From: IDS-8 sp035304345
Lineage (GTDB): Bacteria > Pseudomonadota > Gammaproteobacteria > Steroidobacterales > Woeseiaceae
Reading direction: 5' to 3'
Assembly: GCA_035304345.1 (NCBI GenBank)
Contig: DATGQE010000050.1
Location: forward strand, 123,417 to 187,416
DNA length: 64,000 nt
The notes under the pieces were generated by a model, which did no database searches, had not been told where the DNA came from, and was given only the letters and a program-made list of their open reading frames with translations. How positions within the stretch are numbered: position 1 is the first letter of the stretch; each line of letters opens with the position of its first letter. Made by a program: the position numbers and the translations under genes. Of this stretch, positions 16,022 to 25,090 are shown in pieces.

Positions 16022-17911
16022 ATGAGCGACAGCAACAATGGTCCGAAGGCGTTCCGCTTCCGTGATTTCGTACTCGACGTTCAACGCGGCACGTTGCTCC
16101 GCGGCACCGAAGAGGTCCGGCTGAGGCCCCAGTCCTTCCGGGTGCTCTGTTACCTGGTCGAGAACCGCGGGCGGCTGTTGTCGAAGAAAGAGCTCCTGGA
16201 CGCGATCTGGGGCAGGACGGTAGTCACCGAAGGCTCACTGACCCAGTGCCTGATCGACATCCGGCGGGCGCTGGGGGACGCGTCGCGGGAGCTCGTGCGT
16301 ACCGTACCGCGACGGGGGTACCTGTTCGACGTACCCGTGTCGGAGGTGACGGCGGAACGCCCGTCACCCGGGATCGCCCCCCGCCGGGGCCGCCGGGCGA
16401 TCGCCTCCGGTGCAACGATCGCAATGCTTGCAGCCGCCGGCCTGGTCGCCGCGCTCGGTTGGTTGCGCCCGGATCCGGCCGCGGAGTCCGCGGCGGTGCC
16501 TGCGCCGCGCTCCATCGCGGTGCTGCCGTTTGCGGACATGAGCGAGGGCGGCGGCCAGGCGTTCCTCGGGGAAGGTATCGCGGAAGAGATACTGAGAACG
16601 CTCGCGCAATCGCCGGATTTGCACGTGATTGCGCGCACTTCCGCGTTCTCCCTGGGCGATCACGACACGACCATTCGCACCGCCCGCGAGCGTCTGGGCG
16701 TTGCTTACGTCCTCCAGGGCAGCGTACGACGCGCGGGCGACCGGGTCCGCATCGGTGCGCAGATGGTGGACGCCGCCACGGGCGAGCAGCTCTGGTCGGA
16801 GACCTTCGATCGCCACCTCGAGGACGTGTTCGAGGTGCAAAGCGGCATCGCGGCGGCGGTGGCAGAGGCCCTGGAAGCGACGCTTTCCGACGACGATCCG
16901 CCCGCGCCCGCCGACCCGCGGGCTTTCGAGCTCTATCTCCAGGCGCGTTTCTTCCACAAGCGCCGCGCGCCCGGGGATCCTGCGCTGGCCGAGGCTTACT
17001 ACCGCCGCGCGCTGGCGCTCGACGGCACCTACGGGCCCGCCTGGGCGGGACTCGCGGGAGCGTACATCGTCCTGATCGCCGAGGGAGCATTCGACACGCC
17101 GGAGATGCGCGCGGCGTGGCGGGAAGCGGTGGAGAAAGCGCTCGAATACGCACCCAACCTCGCGGAAGCACACGTTCGCGCCTCCCAGTACTACTACTGG
17201 AACGACGCCGACGAGCGGAAGGTGCGCGAGCACCGCCGCCGGGCCATGGCACTCGCGCCGGACGATCCGCTCGTGCTCGCGGTCGCCGCCGGCAGCAACG
17301 GCTTCTTCGGCCGGCTGGACCTGGCAATCGAGCAGTACCGGCGCGCGGTTGCCCTCGATCCGCTTTCCGCGCTCGATCACGCCAACCTGGCCGGCATGCT
17401 CGCCGCCGCCGGCCGCTTCGCGGAAGCCATGGAGGAGGAGCGGGCGGCGCTCGACCTGAACCCTGCCTACCGGCCGCAGTACGAAAAACACACGGGCTAC
17501 CTGCTGATCCTCAAGGCGCGCCACGCGGAACCGCCGGAAGCGGCGCGGCGCTGGACGGAAGCTCTCGCGGCGGTAGAGCGCTGGCCGCAAGGCCTCGACC
17601 GCGATGCGGCGCTGGCAATGATTCAGCATGCCACGGGCCGCCGGGCCGAGGCGGACGCGTCGCTCGAGCGCCTGATCGCCGCCGCCCGCCACGAGGCCGA
17701 TGCGGGAGCGGCGTTGCGGGTTGCCGAGGCACTGGCGTTTTGCGGCGCCGCGGACGAGGCGTTTCGCTGGCTGGCCCAGGGCCGCGCATGGATGCAGGAC
17801 AAGCCCCGCTTGCAGCGCGCCGAGCGCATCACCGCGTTGCGGATGTCGCCGTTCCTCGCCCCGCTGCGCGGCGATGCCCGCTGGGAGCCGCTCGTCGCCT
17901 GGGAAAGCTGA
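16022..17911 (+). CDS. CadC-like membrane regulator: winged helix, TM segment, TolB-like domain, TPR repeats
   Basis: The 629-residue protein has an OmpR/PhoB-type winged helix at about 10-105 (FRDFVLDVQRGTLL; SKKELLDAIWG; RTVPRRGYLF). A basic linker and a single transmembrane helix at about 126-148 follow. Next is a TolB-like domain starting SIAVLPFADMSEGG at about 164 and containing LQGSVRRAGDRVRIGAQMVDA. The C-terminal half holds tetratricopeptide-like repeats (AEAYYRRALAL; AIEQYRRAVAL). Proteins of this plan are one-component membrane-anchored regulators that bind DNA directly. The signal and target are unknown. The nearest gene downstream is convergent, so no operon is visible. Confidence 0.87.
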   Translation: MSDSNNGPKAFRFRDFVLDVQRGTLLRGTEEVRLRPQSFRVLCYLVENRGRLLSKKELLDAIWGRTVVTEGSLTQCLIDIRRALGDASRELVRTVPRRGYLFDVPVSEVTAERPSPGIAPRRGRRAIASGATIAMLAAAGLVAALGWLRPDPAAESAAVPAPRSIAVLPFADMSEGGGQAFLGEGIAEEILRTLAQSPDLHVIARTSAFSLGDHDTTIRTARERLGVAYVLQGSVRRAGDRVRIGAQMVDAATGEQLWSETFDRHLEDVFEVQSGIAAAVAEALEATLSDDDPPAPADPRAFELYLQARFFHKRRAPGDPALAEAYYRRALALDGTYGPAWAGLAGAYIVLIAEGAFDTPEMRAAWREAVEKALEYAPNLAEAHVRASQYYYWNDADERKVREHRRRAMALAPDDPLVLAVAAGSNGFFGRLDLAIEQYRRAVALDPLSALDHANLAGMLAAAGRFAEAMEEERAALDLNPAYRPQYEKHTGYLLILKARHAEPPEAARRWTEALAAVERWPQGLDRDAALAMIQHATGRRAEADASLERLIAAARHEADAGAALRVAEALAFCGAADEAFRWLAQGRAWMQDKPRLQRAERITALRMSPFLAPLRGDARWEPLVAWES

Positions 17912-17934
17912 CGCCGCCGTTGCCGGAGGCGGCG
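17912..17934. terminator. GC-rich hairpin between convergent genes
   Basis: CGCCGCC (17912-17918) and GGCGGCG (17928-17934) form a perfect 7-bp stem with a 9-base loop. It starts one base after the regulator stop and lies before the convergent stop at 17945. No T-run follows, so this is only a candidate. Confidence 0.4.
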
Positions 17935-17944
17935 TGGCCCGCGC

Positions 17945-18757
17945 TCAGCGGGGCCCTAGCAGTGCGCGGATGTCCGCGCCCGGGGCCGCCTGCTCCAGCC
18001 AGCCGAAGCCGCCCTGCTCGCGCATCTCCCGTCCCGCCGCGAGCAGCGCGCCGATCGCGACGTTCGCGAGCGCGCTGCCGACGCTGATGCGCTTCGCGCC
18101 GGCCTCGGCGAGGTCGGCGGCCGTCGCCTGCGGAAAGAACGCCGCGAGCACGTTCACCGGCTTGTCGACGGCGCCGCAGACCTCGCGCACCTGCTCGAGC
18201 GTGGACAGGCCCGGTGCGTACAGGACGTCCGCACCCGCCCGCGAATAGGCCTGGAGGCGCCGGATCGTGTCGTCGAGGTCGTCGCGGCCGCGCAGCAGGT
18301 TCTCCGCCCGGGCGGTGAGCGTGAACGGGAAATCGAGCGAACGTGCCGCCTCGACCGCGGCCTGCACCCGCTCCACCGCGTGATCGAAGTCGTAAATGCG
18401 CTCGCCGCTGTAGTCCTCGATCGAGCCGCCCACGACGCCGGTCTCTGCGACGAGCCGGATCGTGCGCGCGACGCCGTCGGGATCGTCGGCGAAGCCGTTC
18501 TCGAGGTCGGCGCTCACCGGCACGCGGGTGGCCGCGGCGAGGGCGCGGCAATGCGCGAGCTTCTCCTCGAGGGTCACCGCGCCGTCGAGCTTGCCGAGCG
18601 CCTGCGCGAAACCGGCGCTGGTCGTCGCCAGCGCTTCGAAGCCGAGCCCTTCCAGCAGCCGTGCCGAGCCCGCATCCCACGGGTTGGGAATCAGGAATGC
18701 GCCGTCGCGCTGGTGCAGTTCGCGGAACCGTTCCGCTTTCTCACGTTGCATCGTCAT
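17945..18757 (-). CDS. Isocitrate lyase / PEP mutase superfamily protein
   Basis: The 270-residue protein begins MTMQREKAERFRELHQ, with GAGGAG upstream. An in-frame extension to 18940 lacks protein-like composition. It shows the PEP-mutase-like barrel: LIPNPWDAGSARLLEGLGFEALATTSAG, then VSADLENGFAD with metal-binding acidic residues and SIEDYSGERIYDF. These enzymes make or break C-C or C-P bonds next to a carboxylate. This subfamily, often annotated as carboxyphosphonoenolpyruvate phosphonomutase-like or oxaloacetate-decarboxylase-like, has few tested members. The isocitrate lyase KKCGH motif is absent. It is followed on the minus strand by nothing related; upstream is a WYL regulator on the same strand. 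Confidence 0.86.
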   Translation of the reverse strand: MTMQREKAERFRELHQRDGAFLIPNPWDAGSARLLEGLGFEALATTSAGFAQALGKLDGAVTLEEKLAHCRALAAATRVPVSADLENGFADDPDGVARTIRLVAETGVVGGSIEDYSGERIYDFDHAVERVQAAVEAARSLDFPFTLTARAENLLRGRDDLDDTIRRLQAYSRAGADVLYAPGLSTLEQVREVCGAVDKPVNVLAAFFPQATAADLAEAGAKRISVGSALANVAIGALLAAGREMREQGGFGWLEQAAPGADIRALLGPR

Positions 18758-18783
18758 CTGGTCTCCTCGGGCCGTGCCCGCTT

Positions 18784-19797
18784 TCATTCTAGGCCGCTGC
18801 CGGCGTGCGGATTGGCCGCTTCCGGACCTGGTTCTTCCGGCGGCGGCGCGACGACGGCACCGACGAGCTTCCGGCCGAGCTCGCGCACGGCGTCGCCGAG
18901 CTCGGGCGGATCCCGCACCTCGAACGCGAACGGCAGCCACGCGAGATGCCTTGCGCAGCGCTCGAAGTCGTCGGTCGAGCTGCGCAGCCTGACCCCGCCG
19001 TCGCAGGGCTCGAGGAGCTCCGCCTCGTCGCGCGCGAGCGCCAGCGCCGTCTCGAGATCGGTCTTCAGCACCACCTCGAACGGGCGTGCGCGGCGCAGCG
19101 AGGCGAGCGTCTTCCCGAGGTACTCGATGACGTCGAAGCGTTCCGGCCGCTCGAACGTGGCCGGCGTGGGCGCGACCGCCTGCACCCGGTCGAGGCGAAA
19201 CGTCCGGAGGTCCGCGCGCAGGTGGCAGAACCCGACGGCGTACCAGCGCCCGCGCCGGTAGCTGAGCCCGTACGGATCGAACTCCCGCTCGGTCGCCTCG
19301 CCCGTGCCGGCGGCGTAAGTGAGGCGCACCCGGCGGCGCCCGTGGGCGGCCGTCGCGAGCCCGCTCAGGATTCTCTTGCTGACGGCGGGCCCCCGGTTGG
19401 CGAACTCGAACCGGATCGTGCGGTGCACGTCCTTGAGCTTTTGCTTGACCGGTTCCGGCATGACGCGCTCGAGCTTCGCTTCCGCGCTCGCCACGGCGGG
19501 GATGGTTTCCGCGATGCCGAGGTCGCGCGCCGCCGACAGCCCGATCGACAGGGCCAGCGCCTCGTCGTCCGTGAACATCATCGGCGGCAGCTTGAAGCCG
19601 GACACCAGGCTGTAGCCGCCGTTGCGGCCGTGCTCGGCCGTGATCGGCACGCCGATGGCCTCGAGCGCGGAGATGTAGCGGCGCACCGTGCGGCCGTCGA
19701 CGTCGAGCCGGCGCGCGAGCTCGGAACCGCTGATGCGCTGGCGTGTCTGCAATAGCTCGAGCACCGCCAGCACGCGGGTCGTCGGTCGGTCGTACAT
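18784..19797 (-). CDS. YafY-type transcriptional regulator (HTH + WYL domain)
   Basis: The 337-residue protein has an N-terminal DeoR/HTH_11-like winged helix (TTRVLAVLELLQTRQRISGSELARRL, then VDGRTVRRYI and IGVPI). A central WYL domain carries YGLSYRRGRWYAVGFC, and a C-terminal WCX part follows. WYL domains sense small molecules or nucleic-acid ends. It is divergent from a DUF1579-like gene 74 bp away, so that gene is its likely target. The intergenic region holds ATAAG (19825-19829) and CTTAT (19845-19849) as short inverted arms. Confidence 0.9.
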   Translation of the reverse strand: MYDRPTTRVLAVLELLQTRQRISGSELARRLDVDGRTVRRYISALEAIGVPITAEHGRNGGYSLVSGFKLPPMMFTDDEALALSIGLSAARDLGIAETIPAVASAEAKLERVMPEPVKQKLKDVHRTIRFEFANRGPAVSKRILSGLATAAHGRRRVRLTYAAGTGEATEREFDPYGLSYRRGRWYAVGFCHLRADLRTFRLDRVQAVAPTPATFERPERFDVIEYLGKTLASLRRARPFEVVLKTDLETALALARDEAELLEPCDGGVRLRSSTDDFERCARHLAWLPFAFEVRDPPELGDAVRELGRKLVGAVVAPPPEEPGPEAANPHAGSGLE

Positions 19798-19871
19798 GCG
19801 GTCAGCCTACCGGCGAACTAGGACATAAGTTGCCCTATTTGGGGCTTATCCTGCCGCTCGCGCAAGTGGAA

Positions 19872-20414
19872 ATGAACCACAAGGGACTTTCGAGCCAGAT
19901 GACGGGCACGCCACGGGATTTCGAGTTTCTCTACGGTGAGTGGATGGTGCAGGGGACGCGCCGGCGCGCGCCTTTGGACGGCGGCGAATGGGAGACCATC
20001 GAGGCCGTGCACCGATGCTGGCCCGTGCTCAACGGGCTCGGCAACGTCGGGGAGCTGGTGAGTGACGACGGCGAGCCGCTGTACGCCTGCCTGCGCTACT
20101 TCGACGCCCGCTACGCGCGCTGGACGCTCTACAGCGTGTCGCTCGCGGACGGCATCGCCATGCCGCCGATGCACGGCGGGTTCGCGGGCGGCGTCGGCGA
20201 GTTCCGCTGCGAGGACCAGGTGGAGGGGCGCCCGGTCGTGATTCGCGATCGCTGGACCGGCATCGGATCGGGGCGCCCGCACTGGGAGCGGGCGCTCTCC
20301 GTCGACGGCGGGCGCCGGTGGGAGACCTGCTGGATGATGGATTTCGAGCGCGTCTACTGGCCGCTCGAAACGGGGCCGGCGCCGGAGTGGATGCCGGCGC
20401 CGGCCCATGGCTGA
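19872..20414 (+). CDS. DUF1579-like protein
   Basis: This 180-residue protein starts at the ATG giving MNHKGLSSQMTGTPRDFEFLYGEW. The family pattern is (D/E)F(L/W)xG(E/D)W near the N-terminus, then a beta-rich lipocalin-like body with GGFAGGVGEF and a C-terminal ETCWMMDFERV. It has no signal peptide. The C-terminal half of the lipoprotein at 47980-48912 has the same pattern (FWLGDWKLEQ; GGFAGDVGEF; PLWLIDFRP), so the two are distant paralogues. Function is unknown. It is divergent from a WYL regulator. Confidence 0.75.
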   Translation: MNHKGLSSQMTGTPRDFEFLYGEWMVQGTRRRAPLDGGEWETIEAVHRCWPVLNGLGNVGELVSDDGEPLYACLRYFDARYARWTLYSVSLADGIAMPPMHGGFAGGVGEFRCEDQVEGRPVVIRDRWTGIGSGRPHWERALSVDGGRRWETCWMMDFERVYWPLETGPAPEWMPAPAHG

Positions 20415-20450
20415 CCAGGCTGACCGCAGCCAGCGCCCGGGAGCGCGCGG

Positions 20451-21011
20451 CTACAGGAAGGTGTAGGTGACCGAGAGCGAGATCATCGCGACCTCGTCGG
20501 TATCCTGCACCTCGAAACGCTCGTACTCCAGCCTGCCGGCAAGGCTTCCCAGCCGTGCCTGCACGCCCGCGCCCCAGGCGAAATCCGTCCCCGACTCGTC
20601 GCCGCTGAAGTTGACGCCGCCCGCGTTGACGACGCCGTCGGCATCCCAGCGAATGGCCCCGACCTTGCCGAAGACGTCCACGAACGGGGCCGACAGGAAG
20701 CCGACCGCGAACGCATCGAAGCCGGTGAGCTCGTATTCACCGCCCAAGGCGGCATCACCCGAGGTCACGCTCCCGAAATCGACGTAGTTGACCTCGATCG
20801 CCATCCAGTCGAGCGGCCGGAAGCCCGCGATGATCTTCCAGCCGTTGTCGTCGTCGTCGAGGCTGAAATCGGGCGCGTCCTCCACGAACTCGAAGCTCGT
20901 GTCGATGCTCGTGCGCGTGATGCCGCCGCCGAGGTAGAAGCCGTTGTCCGCGGCCTGTGCCGCGCCGGCGGACAACAGGAGAACTGCACATCCTAAGGAT
21001 GCTGATCGCAT
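20451..21011 (-). CDS. Small outer-membrane beta-barrel protein (OmpA/opacity-like)
   Basis: The 186-residue protein has a signal peptide ending AAQA|ADN and alternating amphipathic strands such as GFYLGGGITRTSID, WMAIEVNYVDFGS and LGSLAGRLEYERFEV. It ends SVTYTFL, as small eight-stranded barrels do. AAAGGAG lies before the ATG. It is probably a structural or adhesion barrel; no enzyme residues are apparent. Confidence 0.85.
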   Translation of the reverse strand: MRSASLGCAVLLLSAGAAQAADNGFYLGGGITRTSIDTSFEFVEDAPDFSLDDDDNGWKIIAGFRPLDWMAIEVNYVDFGSVTSGDAALGGEYELTGFDAFAVGFLSAPFVDVFGKVGAIRWDADGVVNAGGVNFSGDESGTDFAWGAGVQARLGSLAGRLEYERFEVQDTDEVAMISLSVTYTFL

Positions 21012-21180
21012 GGATAACTCCTTTTAGAAAGACCTGAGGGAACGTGAGAAGCGCAACGCCGCTTACCCCGGATCCGTCCGTCCTGGACCGACCAGCCCCG
21101 TGCACCGAACGGGCGTTGAAGGAGGTTTAGGTTACACCATGCGGCCCCGGCATGGCAGGCCGGGAAAAAACATATCCCAG

Positions 21181-23211
21181 TCAGTGGGTTGGGCTGCCCG
21201 CGCTGTCTTCTTTCCGCCCGTGACGGTGCGCGGCGGTGCTGAGCAGCGACCGCAGCGATTCGGAGCCGACCGGCTTCAGGAGGTGATGGTCGAACCCCGC
21301 CTCGCGGGAGCGGACGCGGTCGCCGTCCTGGCCCCAGCCGGTGAGCGCGACCAGCACCACGTTGGCGCCGCCGGGCAGCGCCCGGATGCGCCTTGCCACC
21401 TCGAAGCCGTCCATCCCCGGCATCTCGATGTCGAGCAGGACGATCTGCGCGTCGAACTGCCCGAGAGTGTCGAGCGCGGACTTGCCGTCGAAGGCCATGC
21501 GCACGTCGAAGCCGAGGATCTCGAGCAGCATGGCAAGGCTGCGCGCCGAGTCGCGGTCGTCGTCCACGACGAGGATCCGCTCCAGCCCCGGGCTCGGCGG
21601 TGCCGGCCGCCGGTCGTCCCGTGCCGGGCGGGCCGTGGCACGCCCGAGGGGCAGGCGCACCGTGAACTCGCTCCCGCGGCCGCGGCCTTCGCTGGCCGCC
21701 CGCACGGTGCCGCCGTGCATCTCCACCAGCGTCCTGACGAGCGCGAGACCGACCCCCAGCCCCGATTCCGAGCGCCGGGAGAGGCGGGTCTGCGTGAACA
21801 TCTCGAACACGGCGTCCAGCGCTTCCGGCTCGATGCCGTAACCGTTGTCACGCACCTTGAGGAGGAGCTCCCCGCCTTCGACCCGGGCGCTGAGCTGCAC
21901 GCGGCCCCCCCGCGGCGTGTACTTCGCGGCGTTGTTCAGGAGATTCGCGATGACCTGGCTGAGCCGCACGCCGTCGCATTCGACCAGGACCGTCTCCGTC
22001 GGCACGTCCACCTCCAGCGTGTGCTTCATCGCCTGGATGACCGGCCGGCTGGTCTCGAGCGCGTCGTTCAGCACGTCCGCCAGCTCCACGATCTCCTTGC
22101 GCAGCTCGATCTTGCCGCGGGCAATGCGCGAGATCTCGAGCAGGTCGTCCACGAGGCGCACGAGCTGGTTGACCTGCCGGTTGATCATGCGGAACACGGC
22201 CCCCTGGCCTTCGCCCGCCGGGCCGGACAGCTTGAGCACCTCCAGTCCGCTCACGATCGGGGCGAGCGGGTTCCGCAGCTCGTGCGCGAGCATGGCGAGG
22301 AACTCGTCCTTGCGCCGGTCGGCCGCCCTGAGCTCCTGCTCCGCCCGCTTGAGCGGGCCGATGTCGGTGAGCGTGACGACCGATCCCAGGCGGGCTCCGT
22401 CCTTGTCGCGCACCGGGCTCGCGCACAGCAGGAGGGACAGCGCCTCGTCCGCTCCCTGCTCCAGCGATACCTCGAGGTTGCGTACGGGCTGCTCGAGCGC
22501 GGAAGGCACGAGTTCGCCGCTCTGGCCCAGGGTCGAGGATCGCGGCAGCACGAGCGGGAACGTGCGGGTGAACGGTTGCCACAGCGGGTTGCACCCGGCG
22601 ATCTCGTGCGCCGGCGGGCTCGCGAGCACGACGACGTCGTCCGGGTCGCACACGAGGACGGCATCCGGCGCCTGCTCCACGACCAGGCGCGCGAGCGTCC
22701 CCGCCTCGATGAGCTGCTCGTGCTGTTTCTGCTGTGAAAGGTCCGCGAGCAGGAGGCAGGTTTCCCCGCCGCTGCCCGGCGGCTCGACGCTGAGCCAGGC
22801 CGGCACGAGCCCGCCGCCGCGCCGCGCCAGCCGGATTTCGCCCTGGGCGCTCGTGACCCCGCCGCCGGTGAGCGCGGCAAAGAGCGCCCGGTCCGGCCCG
22901 GCGACCAGGTCCACGAAGCGCCGTCCGACCAGCTCGCCGCGCTCCCGCCCGACCATCCGGCCGACCTGCGCGTTGGCGTACAGGACCGAGCCGTCCGCTG
23001 CCAGCGTGACCGCGCCCTGCTGCATGTGCTCGACGAGGATGCGGAACGGGCCGTCGACGCTTTCGAGCAGGTAAACCCGGTCGCGGTCGCGCTCGCCCAC
23101 CACGAACGCGTCCACGCGGCCTTCGCGAATGGCCTCGATGCAGTCCTCCGCCTCCCGCAGCCGGGCGCGCAGGCGCGTGACCTCGTCTTGCAGTCGTTCG
23201 AGCGGGCTCAT
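21181..23211 (-). CDS. Soluble hybrid sensor histidine kinase with PAS domains and C-terminal receiver
   Basis: The 676-residue protein starts with a coiled coil (RLQDEVTRLRARLREAE). Two PAS-like domains follow at about 50-160 and 170-290, then a HisKA domain with phospho-acceptor His310 in AHELRNPLAP. A HATPase domain (NLLNNAAKYTPRGG; DNGYGI; GLGVGLALVR) and a receiver domain with Asp594 (LLDIEMPG) and Lys in LLKPVG complete it. No membrane segments are seen. The start lies 17 bp after the kaiB stop on the same strand, so it is the third gene of a kaiC-kaiB-kinase unit. In non-cyanobacterial Kai systems such kinases often accompany kaiC and may read its state; that link is inferred from position. 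It resembles the hybrid kinase at 26703. Confidence 0.92.
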   Translation of the reverse strand: MSPLERLQDEVTRLRARLREAEDCIEAIREGRVDAFVVGERDRDRVYLLESVDGPFRILVEHMQQGAVTLAADGSVLYANAQVGRMVGRERGELVGRRFVDLVAGPDRALFAALTGGGVTSAQGEIRLARRGGGLVPAWLSVEPPGSGGETCLLLADLSQQKQHEQLIEAGTLARLVVEQAPDAVLVCDPDDVVVLASPPAHEIAGCNPLWQPFTRTFPLVLPRSSTLGQSGELVPSALEQPVRNLEVSLEQGADEALSLLLCASPVRDKDGARLGSVVTLTDIGPLKRAEQELRAADRRKDEFLAMLAHELRNPLAPIVSGLEVLKLSGPAGEGQGAVFRMINRQVNQLVRLVDDLLEISRIARGKIELRKEIVELADVLNDALETSRPVIQAMKHTLEVDVPTETVLVECDGVRLSQVIANLLNNAAKYTPRGGRVQLSARVEGGELLLKVRDNGYGIEPEALDAVFEMFTQTRLSRRSESGLGVGLALVRTLVEMHGGTVRAASEGRGRGSEFTVRLPLGRATARPARDDRRPAPPSPGLERILVVDDDRDSARSLAMLLEILGFDVRMAFDGKSALDTLGQFDAQIVLLDIEMPGMDGFEVARRIRALPGGANVVLVALTGWGQDGDRVRSREAGFDHHLLKPVGSESLRSLLSTAAHRHGRKEDSAGSPTH

Positions 23212-23228
23212 GTCCTAAGCGTCGGGCC

Positions 23229-23561
23229 TCACGCGGATCGCACGTTGATGTCGAGGCTGCGCAGCACCCGCTCGGTGTCCGAAAGATCGCCGATGACGCG
23301 CCGGACCGGCAGCGGGCGTTTGCGTACCAGGGTGGGAATCGCGACGATCTGGTCGGTCCGCGCGAGCTCCGGCTGCAGGACGAGATCGATCACTTCGATG
23401 CGGAAACGGCCCGCCATGTGCCGCCGGCAGAGATTCTCCAGGTTCTCGACGGCCGCGACGCTGCGCGGTGTCTGCCCGGCGATGTACAGCGTGAAATCCC
23501 ATGTCCTGCCCTGCCAGGATTCGATCGACGCCGTGCCGGCCGCGGGCCGCGGTTTTTTCAT
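23229..23561 (-). CDS. kaiB: KaiB-like circadian-clock-type protein
   Basis: The 110-residue thioredoxin-fold protein has the KaiB hallmarks FTLYIAGQTPRSVAAVENL, then VIDLVLQPELARTDQIVAIPTLV and PVRRVIGDLSD. GGGAGGAG precedes the ATG. KaiB switches fold and docks onto the first ring of KaiC, promoting dephosphorylation in cyanobacteria. Here it sits 53 bp after kaiC and 17 bp before a hybrid kinase, a classical proteobacterial order. There is a 20-residue N-terminal extension before the conserved fold. No kaiA is visible, so a free-running oscillator is unlikely; an hourglass or stress role is more plausible. Confidence 0.93.
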   Translation of the reverse strand: MKKPRPAAGTASIESWQGRTWDFTLYIAGQTPRSVAAVENLENLCRRHMAGRFRIEVIDLVLQPELARTDQIVAIPTLVRKRPLPVRRVIGDLSDTERVLRSLDINVRSA

Positions 23562-23614
23562 CGGGCGCTCCTCCCTTCAGTCTAGACGGCTTTCTGCGCC
23601 TCTTCCGGCAGGGC

Positions 23615-25090
23615 TCAGCGACGCGCATCCTGGCGCCGTGCCGGCCGCGCAGTGGTCTCCGCCACTGCGGCGGAGGCCTCGACCGGAACCAGGTCCACCC
23701 CGCGGTCGGTGATCAGAAACTCGTGGAGCCGGTTCGAGTGCGCCATGCCGCGCGACTTGAGGACGAACAGAATGCGCCTGCGCTCGCCGTCGGATTCGAC
23801 GTCCCTGAGCAGCAGCCAGGTGTCGGCGATCGAGGAGACGTTCAGGTCCGTCTCCTCGAGGCCGTGCGGCGTGGACAGGTTCGTGAGCATCGCGGTGGTG
23901 CCGCGTGATTTCAGGAAATCGATGAGGCGCGTCATCAGGCTGCGCGCATCCTCCGCCGAGCCTGCCGAGACCAGGTTGCTGATCGGATCGACGATCACGA
24001 CCGCGGGCTCGAGGTCGCGAACGAGCTTCTGCATCTGCACCAGGTGCATCTCGAGGCCCTGGAGCGTAGGCCGCACGGCGCGGAATCGCATGAGACCGCT
24101 CTCGACGTGCGGCGCGAGGTGGAGACCGATCGAGCGCATGTTGCGCAGGTATTGCGCCTCGGATTCCTCGAACGCGAAGAACAGGCAGCGCTCGCCGCGC
24201 TCGCAGGTGCTCATCGCGAGGTGCGCGGCAACGCTCGATTTGCCCGTGCCGGCGGTGCCGCTCACCAGGATCGTGCTGCCGCGGAAGTACCCGCCGCCCC
24301 GGAGCATGCCGTCCAGCGCCGGAATGCCCGTCGGCAGGCGTTCCTCCGAAGCCCGGTGCTCCAGTGCGGCCGACGTGATCGGCATCACCGTGATGCCGTC
24401 CTCGTCTATGAGGAACGGATACTCGTTGGTGCCGTGCGCGGAGCCGCGGTACTTGACGACCCGGAGGTGTCGCGTGGAGACGTGGCCGTTCACGCGATGA
24501 TCGAGCAGGATCACGCAATCGGACACGTATTCCTCGATTCCGTTGCGGGTCAGGCTGCGGTCACCGCGCTCGCCGGTGACGATGGCGGTGATCCCCCGAT
24601 CCTTGAGCCAGCGCAACAGCCGGCGCAGCTCGGCCCGGAGCGTCGCCTGGTCGTCGAATCCCTGGAACAGCGATTCGAGCGTATCGATCACGATGCGCTT
24701 CGCGCCGACGGAATCGATCGCCAGCTTCAGGCGTATGAACAGCCCGTCGAGATCGAAGGCCCCCAGCTCCTCGATGTCCGAGCGGTCGACGTGCACGTGG
24801 TCGACGACCAGCAGCTTGCGGGCCTGCAGTGCGTCCAGGTCGTACCCGAGCGAGGCGACGTTCCGGCCGAGCTCGTCGGCGGTCTCCTCGAAGGTGATGA
24901 AAACCCCGGGCTCGCCGTAACGCGCCGCACCGTTGACCAGGAAGGAGGCGGAGAGGAGTGTCTTGCCGCAGCCGGCACTGCCGCAGATCAGCGTCGGCCG
25001 CCCCGTCGGCAGGCCGCCGCCCGTCACCTCGTCGAGGCCTTCAATGCCGGTCGGCGTCTTCGGCAAAGGTCCGGGACGTATGGCGTTCAT
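23615..25090 (-). CDS. kaiC: KaiC-like double-domain ATPase
   Basis: The 491-residue protein has two RecA/RAD55-type domains. CI has Walker A GSAGCGKT at 37-44 and catalytic Glu68-Glu69 (TFEET). CII has GTAGTGKSS at 278-286 and Glu308-Glu309 (AFEES). The CII phosphorylation loop reads LNVSSIADTWLLL: it aligns with the cyanobacterial Ser431-Thr432 pair but carries Ser419-Ser420, so the usual Thr is a Ser. Length is close to the usual 500-520 residues, with a short, basic C-terminal tail. KaiC is a hexameric ATPase with autokinase activity. It is first in an operon with kaiB and a hybrid kinase. Two short inverted repeats sit near the start codon. Confidence 0.94.
   Translation of the reverse strand: MNAIRPGPLPKTPTGIEGLDEVTGGGLPTGRPTLICGSAGCGKTLLSASFLVNGAARYGEPGVFITFEETADELGRNVASLGYDLDALQARKLLVVDHVHVDRSDIEELGAFDLDGLFIRLKLAIDSVGAKRIVIDTLESLFQGFDDQATLRAELRRLLRWLKDRGITAIVTGERGDRSLTRNGIEEYVSDCVILLDHRVNGHVSTRHLRVVKYRGSAHGTNEYPFLIDEDGITVMPITSAALEHRASEERLPTGIPALDGMLRGGGYFRGSTILVSGTAGTGKSSVAAHLAMSTCERGERCLFFAFEESEAQYLRNMRSIGLHLAPHVESGLMRFRAVRPTLQGLEMHLVQMQKLVRDLEPAVVIVDPISNLVSAGSAEDARSLMTRLIDFLKSRGTTAMLTNLSTPHGLEETDLNVSSIADTWLLLRDVESDGERRRILFVLKSRGMAHSNRLHEFLITDRGVDLVPVEASAAVAETTARPARRQDARR

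Noticed and set aside
21146..21164. CCCGGC/GCCGGG hairpin with an adjacent A-run near 21160 as a terminator of the hybrid kinase gene
   Set aside because: On the kinase strand the T-run comes before the stem, not after it.
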